The translations under genes were made by a program, and so were the position numbers. A stretch of DNA of 64,000 nt from Colwellia sp. (GTDB lineage: Bacteria; Pseudomonadota; Gammaproteobacteria; Enterobacterales; Alteromonadaceae): contig JABSOY010000009.1 of NCBI GenBank assembly GCA_013215385.1, forward strand, positions 1 through 64,000, in the 5' to 3' direction. The first letter of the stretch is position 1; each line of letters begins with the position of its first letter. The notes under the pieces are model-generated. The model worked only from the letters and a program-made list of their open reading frames with translations, was not told the origin of the DNA and did not search any database. This document shows, one piece after another, positions 56,351 to 64,000 of this stretch.

Positions 56351-56409
56351 GGCTAACTCTAAAATAAAGATAAAGTTTAAAATACAATAGAATCAGCCCA
56401 ATAGAGCCT

Positions 56410-56425
56410 TGGCACTACAAATGCA
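56410..56425 (+). promoter_or_regulatory. Sigma-54 promoter of tandem PEP-CTERM gene 4
   Basis: It is identical to the promoter of gene 2, GG-N10-GC with GG at 56411-56412 and GC at 56423-56424. Confidence 0.85.
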
Positions 56426-56470
56426 TTACCAAACTATAGAAGCAAAGCATGCGCAACCTGAGGAAATAAA

Positions 56471-57331
56471 ATGAAGTTTATAAAATCAATTGCATTAATA
56501 GCTACATTATTAGCAACTAGCGTAAATGCATCACAAATCGAAGTAGACCTAAATGACGATGGCGCTACATCCACAGCGGCAATGGATTACTTAACCATTA
56601 ACTATTCATCACATACAACTGTCAACGTAGGCACTAATGTTGTCACTACTTATGCTGGTGTTAATGCTATCGGTATTGACTTTGGCTTTTTAGCTGCACC
56701 TGTCGTTGCTGATTTTGGGGCGCTTGTAGGCTGCCCAAATTGTGGTGTTGTAAATACATTTAGCGGTGTTCCTGACTTTTTAGGCTCAGGATTTACCTCT
56801 GAATATAATACCTCAGGCTTGGGTTTGACTTACGGCATCTCGTTAACGGGCTCTTTAGTGGCAGGCGAATTAGTTTATACTGGTGGTACATTAGACATGT
56901 ATAGCTACGACTTCCTTGGGGTTGCTGCAGCACCAACAACCTATATGCCAACTAAATTATTCTCTACTGAATTTGTTTCTGGTGGTGTTTTTGCCGGGGA
57001 ACAGGTCATAAGAACCACTATCACAAGCGTGGAAGTTGCCGGTGAAGATACATTCTTCCTCACGGATTATAATGAGAGTTTTGAGGACTACATGGCGAAT
57101 ACATTAGGGGGTATTGACTTGTACATAGTACAAACCGTTGCTGCCGGTCAATTAGCCGCTGATATCATAACCGCACTTGGAGATAGTGATGTAAATGACG
57201 GTTTTGGTACCGCCTATATATCTGCTCCTCATAATGCTTCAATTACTTTTTCTGTTCCAGAGCCTACCAGTATTGCTATCTTGGGTTTAGGGTTATTAGG
57301 ACTTGCAGGCGCAAAACGTCGTAAATCTTAA
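56471..57331 (+). CDS. Tandem PEP-CTERM protein 4 (type B, identical to protein 2)
   Basis: The protein is identical to that of gene 2, with identical promoter region and terminator, since all lie in the duplicated unit. It has the same export and sorting signals (signal peptide, VPEP at 262-265, KRRKS end). It is the last of the tandem. The next genes are on the opposite strand. Confidence 0.92.
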   Translation: MKFIKSIALIATLLATSVNASQIEVDLNDDGATSTAAMDYLTINYSSHTTVNVGTNVVTTYAGVNAIGIDFGFLAAPVVADFGALVGCPNCGVVNTFSGVPDFLGSGFTSEYNTSGLGLTYGISLTGSLVAGELVYTGGTLDMYSYDFLGVAAAPTTYMPTKLFSTEFVSGGVFAGEQVIRTTITSVEVAGEDTFFLTDYNESFEDYMANTLGGIDLYIVQTVAAGQLAADIITALGDSDVNDGFGTAYISAPHNASITFSVPEPTSIAILGLGLLGLAGAKRRKS

Positions 57332-57355
57332 TCTAACAATGTTATAACTTAAAAA

Positions 57356-57381
57356 CCAGTTACTGTGTAACTGGTTTTTTT
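57356..57381 (+). terminator. Terminator of tandem PEP-CTERM gene 4
   Basis: The CCAGTTAC/GTAACTGG hairpin with loop TGT and seven T is the same as after gene 2. Confidence 0.92.
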
Positions 57382-57384
57382 ATG

Positions 57385-57771
57385 TCTAAAAAAGAAGAAG
57401 TAAACATTAGCTTTTTAATATTTTGAGCGTCAGGCAATTATATCTAAGGTGATCACTCCCTTTGAGGCTGGTAAAATTTATTTTATATATTACACAAATA
57501 TTAATTAGCCAAAATTTTCAATCAGAGGTATCGCATCATAAAAAATTCTTACTTAATACTAATGTACATATTGATATTAAATTGGTGCTGCATCACATGC
57601 GTTAAGTTTACTAAAATACAGAAGTAGTAGCGTAAAGCATTGTGTAAATTATCAATTGGAAGTAAAAAGTATTTAATTAACTAGGGCGTGTTATTTGTCA
57701 TCTCAAGTACTGATATATTAATAAAGTATTAGTTGATTAATATATCAGTTAGATTTAACCCTTACGGCACT
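57385..57771. other. 387-bp noncoding stretch between convergent gene 4 and the TPR lipoprotein gene
   Basis: No gene is visible. A perfect 13-bp inverted repeat, CTGATATATTAAT with ATTAATATATCAG (57710-57722 and 57736-57748, 13-base loop), lies 24 bases past the end of the minus-strand gene. It lacks a T-run, so its role as terminator is uncertain. The rest is AT-rich without recognisable promoter or RNA structure. Confidence 0.6.
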
Positions 57772-60423
57772 CTATTGTGCATCCTTTAAATGTTTTTTAA
57801 TGTCAGCATTATCAGGCGCATATAATAATGCCTTTTCTAAGTATTTTAATGCATCAGATTTTTCACCTAAGGCAAGTAAAATAATTCCGGCGGTATCTAA
57901 TATATTCGGATTATTAGGCGATAACTCAAGGGCCTTTTCGATTGTATTTTTTGCTTTTTCATAATGGCCATTTTTATAATCTAACCAAGCCATATTATTT
58001 AGTACTGCATGATTTTTATTATTTTGTTCATAAATGGCACTATAGTGCTGATAAGCTAATGCATCATCATTCTTAGACAGTTTATCAGCAAGAATGTGTC
58101 TTAAAATATGATCAGTGGGGTGGTTTTTGATATGCTCTTGTAAGAATAAAGTAGCATCTTCTTCCATGTTTAAATTGTTATACACAATATATACAAGACC
58201 CGCATTCTTTGTAATTGGACTATTCTCATAACTAACCAACAATTTCGGTAATGCTATGTCATACATTTTTCTATTAGCCCAGACTTTACCTTGCAACCCC
58301 TGCACACTAGGTAGCTCTTGAACTTTTGGATGCAATTTATCAATTAATACTTGAGATTCATCTAAATCATTCACCTGAATATTGAAGTGGATTTGCAATA
58401 AAGCCAATCGAAGATCTTCAGGTATAGCTTTGAGCCCTCGATTGATAAACAAAAGTCCTTTCGTATAATCTTTTTTAATCTCTAAAATCATAGAGGCCCG
58501 AATCCACGAGGTACTATTCTCAGGAGATACTTTAGACCACTTGGTAAAAACCTCTATTCCTTTATCTAACTCTCCTAGGGCTAAATAACTATCACCCAGT
58601 GAGACCCAATACATATTTGGTAATGGTTCGTCATTATTTACAGCGGCAAGTAAGGTAATAACGCCTTGAGCATTACTATCTATCATCAAGGATTTAGCTT
58701 GTAACAAACGGTAGTTTATATCTGAGACATTTCTTTCATATGCATCTTTTATCTTTATTTTGGCCGGTTCTCTATTTCCCATTTTATCTGAAAGTAAGTA
58801 AAAAGAAGATAGGGCCTGGATATGATTAGGCTTATCCTCTAATAAACGAAGAAGTTTATCTTCAGCCTCTGTAAACCTATCATTGTTCATATCTTTTTCA
58901 GCAAAGTACAATAATGACATTGGATTTAATTCATCCAACTCTAACGCTTTAGTTAAAGAGCTTTCGAGCCGACTTTTGTCATTAATCTTGTTGCTAATAA
59001 CAGCCATTAGATTATAAGGTTCAACATTAGTGGGCTCTTTCATAATCCAGTCATTGAGTAAATTCATCGCTTTATTTGGCTCATTATTATCAACATAAGC
59101 CATTGCAAGCATCATTTTTGCTTCAGGTATGCTCTCGTCAATACTTAAAGCTTTCTCTAAACTACCAATGCCATCGATATCGCCAAGTGATAATTGCAAA
59201 AATCCTTTACGAGTAATATCCATCGGTTCACTAAGTTCTATATTAGCCACCTTATTTTGAATATTTCTAGCTAAAGTCGTTTTACCTTGTTTTAAAAGTT
59301 CAAAACTAGCGGCTGTATATAATTCAATATCCTTTGAAGTCAGGTTTGAAAAGCTGTCCAAAGTATTACTTGCTTCACTACTGTAACCTAGCTTTAGCTG
59401 AGCTATAGCTAGTAACTTCAAAGCAAGGTGATTTTTAGGTAAATCCTTTTTTACAGAGTTCAAGTAGCTATAGCTTTGTTCGTAGTTTTTTAAATGGAAA
59501 GCACTAATTCCAGCAAGAACCTTGTTACTTATTGAATTTATTCCCCCTTGAATAGCCTTTTCTATAAATAAAGTTCCTTTAATAAAGTCTTGTTTTTGAA
59601 AACGAATACTTCCCTTCAATTGGTTTGTAAAAGCATGATTAGGTACAATTTGAAGAACCTCATCAATTAGAATTTCAGATTTATCAAAACTTCTTCCTTT
59701 AAAGTACGCATTGGCTAACATTAATTTCATTGTTAAATCCTCAGGCTGTAGATCTAAATATTGCCTAAACGCAATTCCTGCTGATTCAAAATCTTTATTA
59801 GAGAACGATAACTGTCCTTTTAAAATCAGTGCATCTATAAAATTTGGATTTTCCTTAAGCAAATCATCAACAATAGTTAAAGCTTCATTGTTTTTCTGCT
59901 CTCTTGTAGCTAAATATGCAGCACCTAACTTTCCATAAGCAGATTCACCCGAAACCTCAATGGCATTATTTATAGCCCTGTTTGCTAAGTCTTCCTTCTC
60001 TAATTTAAAAAATGATAATGCTTTATATACTTCAACCAGAGCCCAGTCTTCTGATTCATTTAAAGATAAACCTGTTGATAGCTCAATAATTTCATCATAT
60101 TTATTTTGTATTTTATAAGCTCTTAACAAAAGGATAGCGGCTTCTCTATTACCTAGTTCATAAGCTTTTAATAATTCTTTTTCTGCATTTACGCCAGAAC
60201 CTGATTCAAGGTATATTTTACCCAGCAAAAGTCTTGCTTGAGGATTATTAGCATCTTTCCTTAACACATTTTTTAAATTTATGACCGCAGTTTGAACATC
60301 ACCATGGTCTAAGGCCACTACAGCTGAAGCAACATACTCCTCTGCAGTTTTATTTTCACTACATGCACTTAATAATAAAGCTACCATTAAAATTGGAATC
60401 GCTAATTTTGAGTTATTTCCCAT
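57772..60423 (-). CDS. prsT: PEP-CTERM system TPR-repeat lipoprotein, PrsT-like (second of two)
   Basis: The 883 residues have a lipoprotein signal with lipobox LLSAC (Cys21) and then TPR units throughout, such as ARLLLGKIYLESGSGVNAEKEL near residue 63 and the final YEKAKNTIEKALELSPNNPN near 820. The N-terminal EYVASAVVALDHGD and length match the PrsT family of TPR lipoproteins found with exosortase. It would sit on the periplasmic face of a membrane and probably assists export or sorting of PEP-CTERM proteins or exopolysaccharide. It is 45 bases downstream of its paralogue and probably cotranscribed. AAGGA lies about 12 bases before the ATG, a long spacing. Confidence 0.87.
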   Translation of the reverse strand: MGNNSKLAIPILMVALLLSACSENKTAEEYVASAVVALDHGDVQTAVINLKNVLRKDANNPQARLLLGKIYLESGSGVNAEKELLKAYELGNREAAILLLRAYKIQNKYDEIIELSTGLSLNESEDWALVEVYKALSFFKLEKEDLANRAINNAIEVSGESAYGKLGAAYLATREQKNNEALTIVDDLLKENPNFIDALILKGQLSFSNKDFESAGIAFRQYLDLQPEDLTMKLMLANAYFKGRSFDKSEILIDEVLQIVPNHAFTNQLKGSIRFQKQDFIKGTLFIEKAIQGGINSISNKVLAGISAFHLKNYEQSYSYLNSVKKDLPKNHLALKLLAIAQLKLGYSSEASNTLDSFSNLTSKDIELYTAASFELLKQGKTTLARNIQNKVANIELSEPMDITRKGFLQLSLGDIDGIGSLEKALSIDESIPEAKMMLAMAYVDNNEPNKAMNLLNDWIMKEPTNVEPYNLMAVISNKINDKSRLESSLTKALELDELNPMSLLYFAEKDMNNDRFTEAEDKLLRLLEDKPNHIQALSSFYLLSDKMGNREPAKIKIKDAYERNVSDINYRLLQAKSLMIDSNAQGVITLLAAVNNDEPLPNMYWVSLGDSYLALGELDKGIEVFTKWSKVSPENSTSWIRASMILEIKKDYTKGLLFINRGLKAIPEDLRLALLQIHFNIQVNDLDESQVLIDKLHPKVQELPSVQGLQGKVWANRKMYDIALPKLLVSYENSPITKNAGLVYIVYNNLNMEEDATLFLQEHIKNHPTDHILRHILADKLSKNDDALAYQHYSAIYEQNNKNHAVLNNMAWLDYKNGHYEKAKNTIEKALELSPNNPNILDTAGIILLALGEKSDALKYLEKALLYAPDNADIKKHLKDAQ

Positions 60424-60468
60424 GAGATTTTATGTCCTTAATTTTATTATTTATGTCACTAATATTTT

Positions 60469-63243
60469 CTATGCTTGTGAATTAATCAGTTTACTTAATT
60501 GCTTTTTTCTTTTGATTATTTCAATATTTTCACTTTGGATATTTCGTAAAACTTTAATGGCTTCTTCATTTTTATCATTTGCAATTAACACCTCTACATA
60601 ATTCAGAGATATACTTGGATTTTTACCTTTCGTTATATTGTACGCTTTGATAATGGTTTTCCAGGCATCAACTTTACGCCCAGCCCTAAGTAAGACCATG
60701 CCTCTAGTATCAATAACATTAGGGTACTCTGGTGCTAGTTTTAGTGCTTTGGCTGAATATTTCAATGCTAATTCTAAATTACCCTTATCAAGATTTAACC
60801 ACGCCAAATTATTTAGAAAAACAACATTGTCTGGCTTAGTCAACAGCATATTTTCATAAAGAGGTATAGCTTTAATTGGATGTTTTTCCAGATAATAATT
60901 AGCTAACAAAGAGCTGATTTTGGTATCCGAAGTGTTTTTTTCAAGAAAAACCTCTAAAGAAGTTATCGCCTCTTTATCTTTTTGCGCACCTTTTAGTGCG
61001 ATAGCAAGTAATATTATATTTTGACTTGACGGAACGTTTTCATAAAGACTTTTTAAAAGTGGCACAGCCTCTTTGTAGTTCTTTTCTAACAGAAATATTC
61101 GCCCATCAAAACCTCGGAGAACTTTTTCATTCATTTTATTAGCTGAAAACTCAGGATAAAAGTCTTTAGCTTCTTGCAACTTTCCGCTATCAAGTAGTAT
61201 TTTCATTTTTGTAACTTTTAATATTACGTTATTTTTTTGATAACCTCTAAGCGCTCGATCTATAACCCTCAAAGCCGAGTCAGCTTCCCGTTTACGGATA
61301 TGCTGATCTACAAGTAATAGAACCGGCTCTAATGTATAGGGATTAGTTTTGGCCCATTGCTCTATAACAGTAAATAACCTTGTGCCTTCATTCAAATTAC
61401 GATGAGCTATAACTTTTAGCTGCCAAAGCTTATTAGGAGAACGTATGGATGTTTTAAATGAATCAAGAATACTAAGGGCTTTTTTATAATTTTTTTGATC
61501 GATTAAAACCTCAGCATACAAAAGTCCGAGTTTTAAGTTCTCACTTTTCGACTCAAACAAGGCTTTAATTTTCGAAGTAGCAACAGCCTTTTTTTCAACG
61601 TCTACTCTGGCCACTACATAATACTGCTTTAACATCTTTTCATCTTCAGGAAACAGCCTAACACCTAATTCAGATAATCGATTAGCTTCAGCTCTTTCAT
61701 TTTTTATCAAAGCAATCTTCATTAAATTTGAAATAGCAAAGTGATTTACAGGTAATATTTTCAGGCTTTTATTCAAATTTATTTTAGCTAAATCTAATTT
61801 CCCTTGCTTTAAATAGATAGTAGCCAAAACATTAAAGGCTGCCGGTTTTTCAGGATATTTTTCTTGCCATTTCTTAGATATTTCAAGTGCTTTATCAAAA
61901 TCATTAACTTGTATAGCTGCTGAAACTAAAGCAAGTTCGGCAGAAAGCATATCAGGTTTTAATGTCAGGGCATTTTGCAAGTTTGTTATGCCCGATGGAT
62001 CGTTTAGCATCAACTTTAAGATGCCAGTTCTTATATTTTCTTCTGCATTATCAGACTGTTTACTTGTTACTTTTTCCGCAAGTAATTTGGCATCTTCAAT
62101 TGCGCCGATCCCAGCTAATTGTATACTTAATGAAGATAGAAATTTTTCATCTTGTTTATTGGTAACAGTAAAATCATTTAATGTGTCTGTAATATCACCA
62201 ATTAAACCTAATTGAAGCTGACTAATTGCAAACATTTTCTTTCCAGGATGCTCTGCAGGTAAATACTTAATAACTGAGTTTAAATGATGATAGCTTTGCT
62301 CGAAGTTTTCTAAAAAGTATGAACTAGCTCCTGCAACGAGCTTAAGTTGAGGAGAGTTAAAGCCAAATAACTCAGCTTGTTCAGCATACATACTTGCTTC
62401 TTTGTAATCTTGGGCCTCAAACCTCGCCACAGACTTTATATAATTAGCAAAAGGTTGTTTTGGAATTTTACGCAAAATAACGTCTGCATATTTCTCAGCA
62501 TTATCATAATTTTTATCTTTTAATGCTGAATCAGCTAATAGCAGAACAATCATGCTTGATTTCGGCTGTAATTCAGCATATTTCAAATAATTTTCACTCG
62601 CTTTATTATGAAGTCCTAAAGCCGTATTAATTTGGCCTAAAAGCATTACTGAATCTGGATTTTCAGGAGATAGCTCAAGTGATAACTTCACTTTAACCTT
62701 TGCAGCTTCAAGAGCATTTTCAGACAAGAGAATATATGCCGATGCAAGATAAGAATACGTTGTTATCGTCGCTAATTGATTAGACAGTAATTCTGATTTT
62801 TTCGCAGACACACTGTCTTGAGTACGAATATTGGCCAGTGTGTTATAAGCTAAATACTGAGACTTTACTTCGTCAGGTAATTTAAGCGCTTGTTCATTTA
62901 ATGCTATAACATCTTCATCAGACTTAACAATCGAGTAAGCCCTAGCCAGTAAAGGGATAACCTTACCACTTGTATATTTTAGGTTCTGTGCTTTTTCTAG
63001 TTCTTTTATCGCTTCAAAGCCACTGCCTTGTTGCAAATAAAGTTTACCTAATAAAAATCGAGCTTCTTTATTCTTTGGTGCCTTCTTAATTGCATTTTTT
63101 AATTCAATAATGCCTTCAGCAATTTTCTTTTCATTAATGAAAGTATTTGCCTTATTAATATGAGCATCAGCTGTTTCATTTTTGCTACAGCCCCCAACAG
63201 TCGTCAATATACTGCAGCAAACTAAAATACTTAACCATTTCAT
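60469..63243 (-). CDS. prsT: PEP-CTERM system TPR-repeat lipoprotein, PrsT-like (first of two)
   Basis: The 924-residue paralogue of the protein at 57772 has lipobox VGGC (Cys19), then DAHINKANTFINEKKIAEG and TPR units to the end (VVFLNNLAWLNLDKGNLELAL near residue 810). I use the ATG at 63243 with AAAGGA eight bases upstream; an in-frame TTG two codons earlier falls in the spacer. The two lipoproteins share repeat phasing and phrases such as LLGKLYLQQGSG and HLNSV but are clearly diverged. It is divergent from the exosortase gene, with about 198 bases between. Confidence 0.87.
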   Translation of the reverse strand: MKWLSILVCCSILTTVGGCSKNETADAHINKANTFINEKKIAEGIIELKNAIKKAPKNKEARFLLGKLYLQQGSGFEAIKELEKAQNLKYTSGKVIPLLARAYSIVKSDEDVIALNEQALKLPDEVKSQYLAYNTLANIRTQDSVSAKKSELLSNQLATITTYSYLASAYILLSENALEAAKVKVKLSLELSPENPDSVMLLGQINTALGLHNKASENYLKYAELQPKSSMIVLLLADSALKDKNYDNAEKYADVILRKIPKQPFANYIKSVARFEAQDYKEASMYAEQAELFGFNSPQLKLVAGASSYFLENFEQSYHHLNSVIKYLPAEHPGKKMFAISQLQLGLIGDITDTLNDFTVTNKQDEKFLSSLSIQLAGIGAIEDAKLLAEKVTSKQSDNAEENIRTGILKLMLNDPSGITNLQNALTLKPDMLSAELALVSAAIQVNDFDKALEISKKWQEKYPEKPAAFNVLATIYLKQGKLDLAKINLNKSLKILPVNHFAISNLMKIALIKNERAEANRLSELGVRLFPEDEKMLKQYYVVARVDVEKKAVATSKIKALFESKSENLKLGLLYAEVLIDQKNYKKALSILDSFKTSIRSPNKLWQLKVIAHRNLNEGTRLFTVIEQWAKTNPYTLEPVLLLVDQHIRKREADSALRVIDRALRGYQKNNVILKVTKMKILLDSGKLQEAKDFYPEFSANKMNEKVLRGFDGRIFLLEKNYKEAVPLLKSLYENVPSSQNIILLAIALKGAQKDKEAITSLEVFLEKNTSDTKISSLLANYYLEKHPIKAIPLYENMLLTKPDNVVFLNNLAWLNLDKGNLELALKYSAKALKLAPEYPNVIDTRGMVLLRAGRKVDAWKTIIKAYNITKGKNPSISLNYVEVLIANDKNEEAIKVLRNIQSENIEIIKRKKQLSKLINSQA

Positions 63244-63441
63244 TATCAAAATCCTTTAAGAGCTTGTATAGCTTTTATTATTTCGAATATACTACCCATT
63301 TAACAAACGGCTTACAATTGTTAGTAAAATTAACTTATAGGAATATTCATTAACTTTTTTTCTGAAGAAAAAAACAAGTATCACTGACTAGCTATTCTAA
63401 GTACTATAAGGTTAAGACAATATGGACATCCACGCTGAGTA

Positions 63442-64000
63442 ATGAATATAAATTCCTTTTTTAATAAATTCAAAATCAATACCCCCTTCCTTGGTATATT
63501 AATACTTTTCACTGCTATTTGTGCTCTGAACATTCCTATTCTAATTACGTTATGGCGGCATGGATTTGATGACGGTACATACTCACACGCATTTATAATA
63601 CCTTTTATCAGTTTATACCTATATTACGAATTATCACAAAATGGAAAGTTGCGGTTTAGAGATAGACTCTCAACTCCTTCAGCAGTATTTCTAGTATTAA
63701 GTTGTTTAACGCTTTTTATGACCAGTAATGCGCAAATAAGTATTGGTTATTGGGGTGCATTGTTAGCCGTATTTATAACCAGTGTAACAATGTTTTATAG
63801 ATTCAACTGGTATATTGTTTTTCCTGCTGCCTTCCTTATTTTTATATTCCCTTTTTGGGGAAGTCTTACCTATTACCTTCAAAATATTTCAGTCGCATCA
63901 GTAAGCTTCATGATGGATTTTACCAATATCCCCACATATGTAGAAGCAGAATTTGTTCAGATCCCGGCTGGAACATTTGAAATAGCTGATGGTTGCAGTG
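63442..64000 (+). CDS. Exosortase, N-terminal part (cut by window end)
   Basis: A frame open from ATG at 63442 to the last base encodes 186 residues of a polytopic membrane protein. Hydrophobic helices occur near 15-38, 48-65, 80-95, 100-118 and 125-145. The family features are the early HGFDDGTYSHAFIIPFISLYL and, at the very end, EIADGCS, which contains the exosortase active-site Cys (residue 185). Exosortase is the transpeptidase-like enzyme that cuts PEP-CTERM tails at the inner membrane. The His and Arg of the active site, and the subtype (XrtA or other), lie beyond the window. It is the only exosortase candidate here and is divergent from the TPR lipoproteins. Confidence 0.9.
   Translation, partial: MNINSFFNKFKINTPFLGILILFTAICALNIPILITLWRHGFDDGTYSHAFIIPFISLYLYYELSQNGKLRFRDRLSTPSAVFLVLSCLTLFMTSNAQISIGYWGALLAVFITSVTMFYRFNWYIVFPAAFLIFIFPFWGSLTYYLQNISVASVSFMMDFTNIPTYVEAEFVQIPAGTFEIADGCS

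Larger units (their letters stand above)
55347..57384 (+). repeat. Direct repeat unit 2 (2,038 bp, genes 3 and 4)
   Basis: This is the second copy of 53096-55133, separated from it by 213 bases that carry the distinct promoter region of gene 3. The near-perfect match, including the intergenic between A and B, points to a very recent tandem duplication or gene conversion. Confidence 0.9.

Noticed and set aside
53096-57384. Insertion sequence or composite transposon as cause of the repeat
   Set aside because: No transposase gene, terminal inverted repeats or target-site duplication were seen; ordinary tandem duplication explains it.
57710-57748. Terminator for the PrsT-like gene ending at 57772
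   Set aside because: The 13-bp inverted repeat is perfect, but no T-run follows on the minus strand; kept only as an inverted repeat.
63244-63441. Sigma-54 promoter for the exosortase or PrsT genes
   Set aside because: GG dinucleotides are present, but none has GC exactly ten bases downstream on either strand.
63421-64000. No gene at the right edge because no closed reading frame is found there
   Set aside because: A frame open to the window end from 63442 encodes a recognisable exosortase, so the region is annotated as a partial gene.

Overview
The window reads as chromosome of a cold- or marine-type gammaproteobacterium of the Alteromonadales, most like Colwellia or Thalassotalea. The reasons are the AT-rich coding style, the gene orders shared with the E. 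coli/Shewanella lineage (nnr-tsaE-amiB-mutL-miaA-hfq-hflX-hflK-hflC, metB-metL with divergent metJ, yibN-grxC-secB-gpsA beside gpmI-envC-yibQ, orn/rsgA/psd) and a PEP-CTERM/exosortase protein-sorting locus. The genus is inference. No rRNA, tRNA, CRISPR array, prophage or insertion sequence was seen.

Positions 1-23,600 are mostly housekeeping: the C-terminal part of an elongation factor G, rluF, an unrecognised 483-residue protein, the methionine regulon pair metB-metL facing metJ (with two arrays of MetJ boxes between them), a malic enzyme, purA, and the long minus-strand hfq cluster ending at the divergent queG. Positions 23,555-28,779 hold a tight three-gene operon that looks like a phosphorelay whose phosphorylation residues have been lost. 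Next come orn, rsgA, psd and ugpQ, a BlaI/M56-type pair, and a Cpx-like envelope stress module (cpxP facing cpxR-cpxA plus a lysophospholipase gene, with four phased CpxR half-sites).

From 40,800 on the window is largely about PEP-CTERM sorting. A solitary PEP-CTERM gene (40,958) is followed by an unusual TPR-superoxide dismutase fusion. After the gpsA/secB/gpmI/envC block there is a patatin-like hydrolase, an exosortase-associated acyltransferase, a ThiF-family adenylyltransferase, four tandem PEP-CTERM genes (two alternating types, the pair duplicated as a 2,038-bp direct repeat that looks perfect by eye), two large TPR lipoproteins of the PrsT type, and the first 186 codons of an exosortase cut by the window end.

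The most notable observation is regulatory. All five PEP-CTERM genes carry a sigma-54 type GG-N10-GC promoter. At a nearly constant 60-62 bp upstream of each lies a shared motif of the form GTCnATATTTTTTACAsTT (most divergent before the first tandem copy). This looks like the enhancer-binding-protein site of a PEP-CTERM regulon, presumably for a PrsR-like activator encoded outside the window. It links the solitary gene at 40,958 to the cluster 12 kb away. All assignments rest on reading motifs and gene order; no database search was possible.
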